Part shown: positions 20,667-23,768 of the stretch, piece by piece
Layout of the letters: the number at the start of each line of letters is the position of its first letter
Position numbering within the stretch: position 1 is the stretch's first letter
Origin: a virus
Virus record (IMG/VR): IMGVR_UViG_3300047310_000475
Location: 1-23,768 of that record
Reading direction: 5' to 3' (one strand)
DNA length: 23,768 nucleotides
Position numbers and translations under genes: made by a program
The notes under the pieces: generated by a model
Seen by the model: the letters and a program-made list of their open reading frames with translations, nothing else
Told to the model about the DNA's origin: nothing
Database searches by the model: none

Positions 20667-22816
20667 TGGGCGGCTCGTTCCGGAGGCTCGCCGCCAAAGC
20701 GTGTCTCGTCGCCATGCTCTCCGGCGAGGCCGCGCAGGCCAAGACCTACGACATCATGGTCGTGGTGCCGAATACCCTTACCCCGAATGCGAACTACGGC
20801 GCCAACCAGATGCAGGACTGCGCCCTGCGCACGAACAACTCGCTCTGCAAGGTCCTTAACTGGGCACATGCCAACTACAGCACGATCGAGAGCAGCAAGC
20901 TGCGGGGCGAATGGGCTCGAACCGGCATCTTCGGACGCGGCACGGTGACGGCCGGCGTGGCCGAGTGGGCCGACACGGCCCGCTGCGTCATCTTCGCGCC
21001 GTTCGTTGGCGGTCAATCGGCAGTGTTCCGGACGCGCGTCGACTCCATCATGCACACGACCCGCGGCGGCCCGCAGATTCCGTGGTTCTGCATACTGGAC
21101 AACTCTTCGGCGCCCAACGGGTCGGTTGGAAACGCCGCTTGGTTCGATGATGCAGCGACGGTGTCCACGCGCTGTTCGACGGGAGTCGTAGGCATCAACC
21201 TGTCGGTGAGCGGCCGCACGCTCTGGCCTTATCTTAAGTCGGACCCGACCGTCCGCTGGCCGTTCCTCTCCTACTCTGCGCCATACGAGCGGAATCCAGC
21301 TCAGGATCCGGCCGGCGGCATTCGCGTCGTCGTCGGCGGAGCGCAGCCCAACTTCATCAACACATCGGCATCGCAAGGCGGCGTGAACGAGCAGTTCCCG
21401 AGCGGATCGCACACTCTGGACGACCCGGGGGTCAATCTCGGCGCGGACTCGGTGTACGTATGGGACCGCCTGTGGCGGAACCTCGACTGCTGTCCCGGAG
21501 CCAAGACCCAGACCTTCGTCTCGATCGCCGGCCTCGGCTTCTTCAACAACGACTCGACCATCAACATCAACCCGGACGCGACGAACGCCGGCATCCCGGG
21601 CGAGTACGGGCTCGACCTCCTTCTCGCTGGCATGTGCCACTTCGATTCGCTGACGCTGGCTCTCTACGGTCGGCGCCTGCTCTTCGGCGGCATGACCTCG
21701 ACCCGGAAGGTCGCGCTGACGATCAACGGCGGCTTGGTGCGGAGTCTCCGCTACTACGGCGAACGCCCCGGGATCCAGCCAAGCGACACGGCCAGCTTCT
21801 ACTCGACGCTCGATTCACTACATAAATACAACATCCCCTGCGTCTTCGGCGTGAACGTCGATTCGGCCGGCGCCTACCCGCGGGACGTCGCGAAACTGGC
21901 CGCCTGCACTCCGGCGCGCTTCACGCCGCAGGTCTGGACGGGGATCCTCGACACATCGAGCACGCGGAACCTGAACTATCGGTTCAACGACATCTTCGGG
22001 CGGTTCAATAACCGCACGTTCGTGGGCGACGGCTCGGGCGTCGGGAAGGACTCGTCCATCGCCTCGAAGCTCCTCCAGGCGAGGACGGTCACCGACTCCC
22101 TCTGGCCGGGGCGCGTCGCCGACTTCGTCATCGCGCCCGAGGACGACTACTCACCGAAGCAGATGCGCGCAGGGCAGAGCGCGGCGGCCGGGAAGCCATC
22201 CTATTCGGACTCCATCCTCTACGCGATCACCAAGGCGAGGTTCCACGGACTCCAGACCGATGGCCGCTACACGGACGCCACGGCACGCAACAACAACACG
22301 AACCCACGTGGATGGTTCACGCAGTCGGGGATCTACAAGAGCGCGGTCGACAGCAGCAAGGTCAAGGTGCTCGCCCACGCCGGCTACCAGTTGAGCGGCG
22401 GTATGGCGTGGGGATGGAGCGATCGCGACAGCGTGGCGCCGTTCGACTCCTCGCTCTTCGGTCGCGTGGAGATCCCGCGCGTCATCTGCGGGATGTGGGA
22501 CATGGTCGGCGTCTACGACGGCGACGTGCACCCGAACCCGGGCGCGGCCGAACTCCAGAAGACATACGTCTGGAGGGACGTCCAATACCGCTTCGAGGAC
22601 GTGCAGGACCCCGTCTTCGGCTACAGCGCGTTCGCCCATTACGCCAACTGCCGCGTGATGCGCCTCGACTGCTCGGACCTCTCCGGGCGGCAACCCGACC
22701 CGGCACGCACGGGCTGGCTCCAGATCAAGGGCATCAACGACTGGATGAAAGCCTGCAACATGCTTCTCGGGAAGACGCTCGTCCAGTGGGACTACCCGGA
22801 GAACGTGCTCCCGTGA
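20666..22816 (+). CDS. Large exported protein, possible NodB-like barrel
   Basis: This 716-aa protein starts at GTG 20666, sharing one base with the previous stop (TAGTG), with no Shine-Dalgarno, so it is probably coupled. A short signal peptide (Arg-Arg, hydrophobic core to about residue 19, Ala-Gln-Ala25/Lys) is likely. The first 330 residues look like an alpha/beta domain with many Trp, Tyr and Cys, unrecognised. From about 348, Val-Ala-Leu-Thr-Ile-Asn354-Gly-Gly, then a helix and Lys-Tyr-Asn-Ile-Pro-Cys-Val-Phe, resembles the start of a polysaccharide deacetylase (NodB) barrel, where the usual Asp-Asp-Gly is replaced by Asn-Gly-Gly. It may therefore be a non-catalytic or divergent glycan-binding relative. 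Neighbouring a putative glycoside hydrolase, it may act on capsule or peptidoglycan. Function is not firmly assigned. Confidence 0.6.
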   Translation: MGGSFRRLAAKACLVAMLSGEAAQAKTYDIMVVVPNTLTPNANYGANQMQDCALRTNNSLCKVLNWAHANYSTIESSKLRGEWARTGIFGRGTVTAGVAEWADTARCVIFAPFVGGQSAVFRTRVDSIMHTTRGGPQIPWFCILDNSSAPNGSVGNAAWFDDAATVSTRCSTGVVGINLSVSGRTLWPYLKSDPTVRWPFLSYSAPYERNPAQDPAGGIRVVVGGAQPNFINTSASQGGVNEQFPSGSHTLDDPGVNLGADSVYVWDRLWRNLDCCPGAKTQTFVSIAGLGFFNNDSTININPDATNAGIPGEYGLDLLLAGMCHFDSLTLALYGRRLLFGGMTSTRKVALTINGGLVRSLRYYGERPGIQPSDTASFYSTLDSLHKYNIPCVFGVNVDSAGAYPRDVAKLAACTPARFTPQVWTGILDTSSTRNLNYRFNDIFGRFNNRTFVGDGSGVGKDSSIASKLLQARTVTDSLWPGRVADFVIAPEDDYSPKQMRAGQSAAAGKPSYSDSILYAITKARFHGLQTDGRYTDATARNNNTNPRGWFTQSGIYKSAVDSSKVKVLAHAGYQLSGGMAWGWSDRDSVAPFDSSLFGRVEIPRVICGMWDMVGVYDGDVHPNPGAAELQKTYVWRDVQYRFEDVQDPVFGYSAFAHYANCRVMRLDCSDLSGRQPDPARTGWLQIKGINDWMKACNMLLGKTLVQWDYPENVLP

Positions 22817-23768
22817 GGCGCATCGCAGCCATCATCCTGGTCCTCGGCCTCTTCGCCGGCAGCGCGAGCGCGGCCCACAACTACCCGGGCGTCGCCTGCT
22901 ACGCTGCAATCAAGGGTGGAGGCTGGCCGCTCGTCAACGCCGATGGCTCGATCAACATGGGCGAGGCGAGGGCGTTCGCCAAGTTCGATTTGATCACCGT
23001 GAACGTGACGCCGGCCTTCGACCTCCGGCCGGGACTCCTCGACACGCTCTATGCGCTGAATCCGAACCTCAAGATCGTCGGCTACGACGTCTACGGTCAG
23101 TCGTTCTTCTACGCCACGCCCGGGACGATCTACAAGGCGCTCTGGGACGCTGTCAATCGCACCGTCGGCGGCATCGAGGGCCTGCTCTACGGTACGGACG
23201 GCGTCCTCTTCGCGGGCGTCAGCACGCCGTGGCCCAACTTCGGGAACGCCACGATCGCGACGACGCTCGATTCGGTCTGGACGACGTCGGTGCTCGCGCC
23301 GGCGAAGGGGAATGGCGCATTCCTCGATACGTACGACGCGCTCTCCTCGGGGCTCAACAGTGCCACCGGATTCCATCCGGACGTTGTGCGCGCCGGCTTC
23401 GGCGGGAACGGCGCGTTCGACAATGCGCGCACCGCGGCCGTGGTCACGAACGCCGCACGCCTCCACGCCGTCCCGGTCCGCAGCGGCGCGACGCCGATCG
23501 TCATCGGGAACGGCATCGTGGACAGCGTCACCGCCCGGGCCAACTGGGGCGGGATCATGTTCGAGAACTGGTGCAACGCCATCAGCCCGATCGACAATGC
23601 GCTGAACCAGTACGAACACGCCGGGCCCTACGCATGGATCGCGAGCTATCCCGGCACGGGAGGCGTCCCGGCGGTTCCACTCGCGGACGACCTCACCGAG
23701 TACGACGCCGCGCATTGCAAGCAGATGCGCTTCGGTCTCGGCTGCTCGTGTCTCGGAGATGGGTTCGC
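22813..23768 (+). CDS. Putative glycoside hydrolase-like protein, exported, 3' end missing
   Basis: This reading frame starts at GTG 22813 (GTGA overlap) and is open to the window end, giving 318 residues so far. A clear signal peptide (Arg-Arg, residues 4-16 hydrophobic, Ala-Ser-Ala20) is followed by a repeating strand-helix pattern typical of a TIM barrel: Phe-Asp-Leu-Ile-Thr-Val-Asn near residue 57, Lys-Ile-Val-Gly-Tyr near 85, Gly-Ala-Phe-Leu-Asp172-Thr-Tyr, and Gly-Ile-Met-Phe-Glu251-Asn-Trp. The Asp at one strand end and Glu at a later one, with these surroundings, resemble the hypothetical glycosyl hydrolase group GHL15 and relatives. Catalysis is inferred. It may break down host surface polysaccharide during infection or release. 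The stop codon and any C-terminal domain are outside the window. Confidence 0.62.
   Translation, partial: MRRIAAIILVLGLFAGSASAAHNYPGVACYAAIKGGGWPLVNADGSINMGEARAFAKFDLITVNVTPAFDLRPGLLDTLYALNPNLKIVGYDVYGQSFFYATPGTIYKALWDAVNRTVGGIEGLLYGTDGVLFAGVSTPWPNFGNATIATTLDSVWTTSVLAPAKGNGAFLDTYDALSSGLNSATGFHPDVVRAGFGGNGAFDNARTAAVVTNAARLHAVPVRSGATPIVIGNGIVDSVTARANWGGIMFENWCNAISPIDNALNQYEHAGPYAWIASYPGTGGVPAVPLADDLTEYDAAHCKQMRFGLGCSCLGDGF

Overview
The window looks like the virion-structure half of a tailed double-stranded DNA phage or prophage with siphovirus-type organisation. All supported genes lie on the + strand in the canonical order: small terminase, large terminase, portal, prohead protease, major capsid protein, connector and tail-completion proteins, tail tube, tail assembly chaperones, tape measure, distal tail and tail hub. 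The DNA is GC-rich throughout (roughly two thirds GC by eye). Start codons are mostly GTG, and most junctions are 4-nt GTGA or ATGA overlaps, so this is a tightly coupled late operon. No integrase, replication, lysis, tRNA or clearly bacterial gene is seen. The host is therefore only a guess: a high-GC, probably Gram-negative bacterium, because several proteins carry Sec signal peptides ending in Ala-x-Ala-Gln.

Layout. (1) Positions 1-522 have no convincing gene but hold a striking array of twelve copies of a 10-12 bp motif (GTCACGGACA and its reverse complement), palindromes, an AT-rich patch and a 10-bp hairpin. (2) 523-1320 is a small exported protein. (3) 1321-1477 is a structured non-coding leader. 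(4) 1478-3409 is the terminase pair. (5) 3406-4272 holds four mini-genes, one of them a CCHC zinc-knuckle protein. (6) 4269-5234 is a GT4-type glycosyltransferase inside the head operon. (7) 5231-7456 is a portal fused to a Mu-F-like domain. (8) 7453-8006 encodes a small HExxH zincin and a zinc-ribbon protein. (9) 8009-8752 is the prohead protease. (10) 8753-8902 is a hairpin-rich leader, followed by the major capsid protein (8903-10465) and a 15-bp hairpin. (11) 10552-13739 contains the head-tail and tail-tube genes. (12) 13748-14516 is the tail chaperone pair, whose second part has no start codon and appears to be reached by a +1 frameshift. (13) 14521-19891 is tape measure, distal tail and a 1000-aa tail hub. 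(14) 19932 to the window end holds three consecutive genes with N-terminal signal peptides; the last two look glycan-active, and the final one runs off the window.

The head and tail genes make an ordinary HK97-fold capsid and a short, flexible-type tail. The unusual parts are the repeat array on the left, the probable +1 recoding site, the cluster of zinc-binding mini-proteins, the embedded glycosyltransferase, and the Sec-targeted proteins bracketing the structural block.
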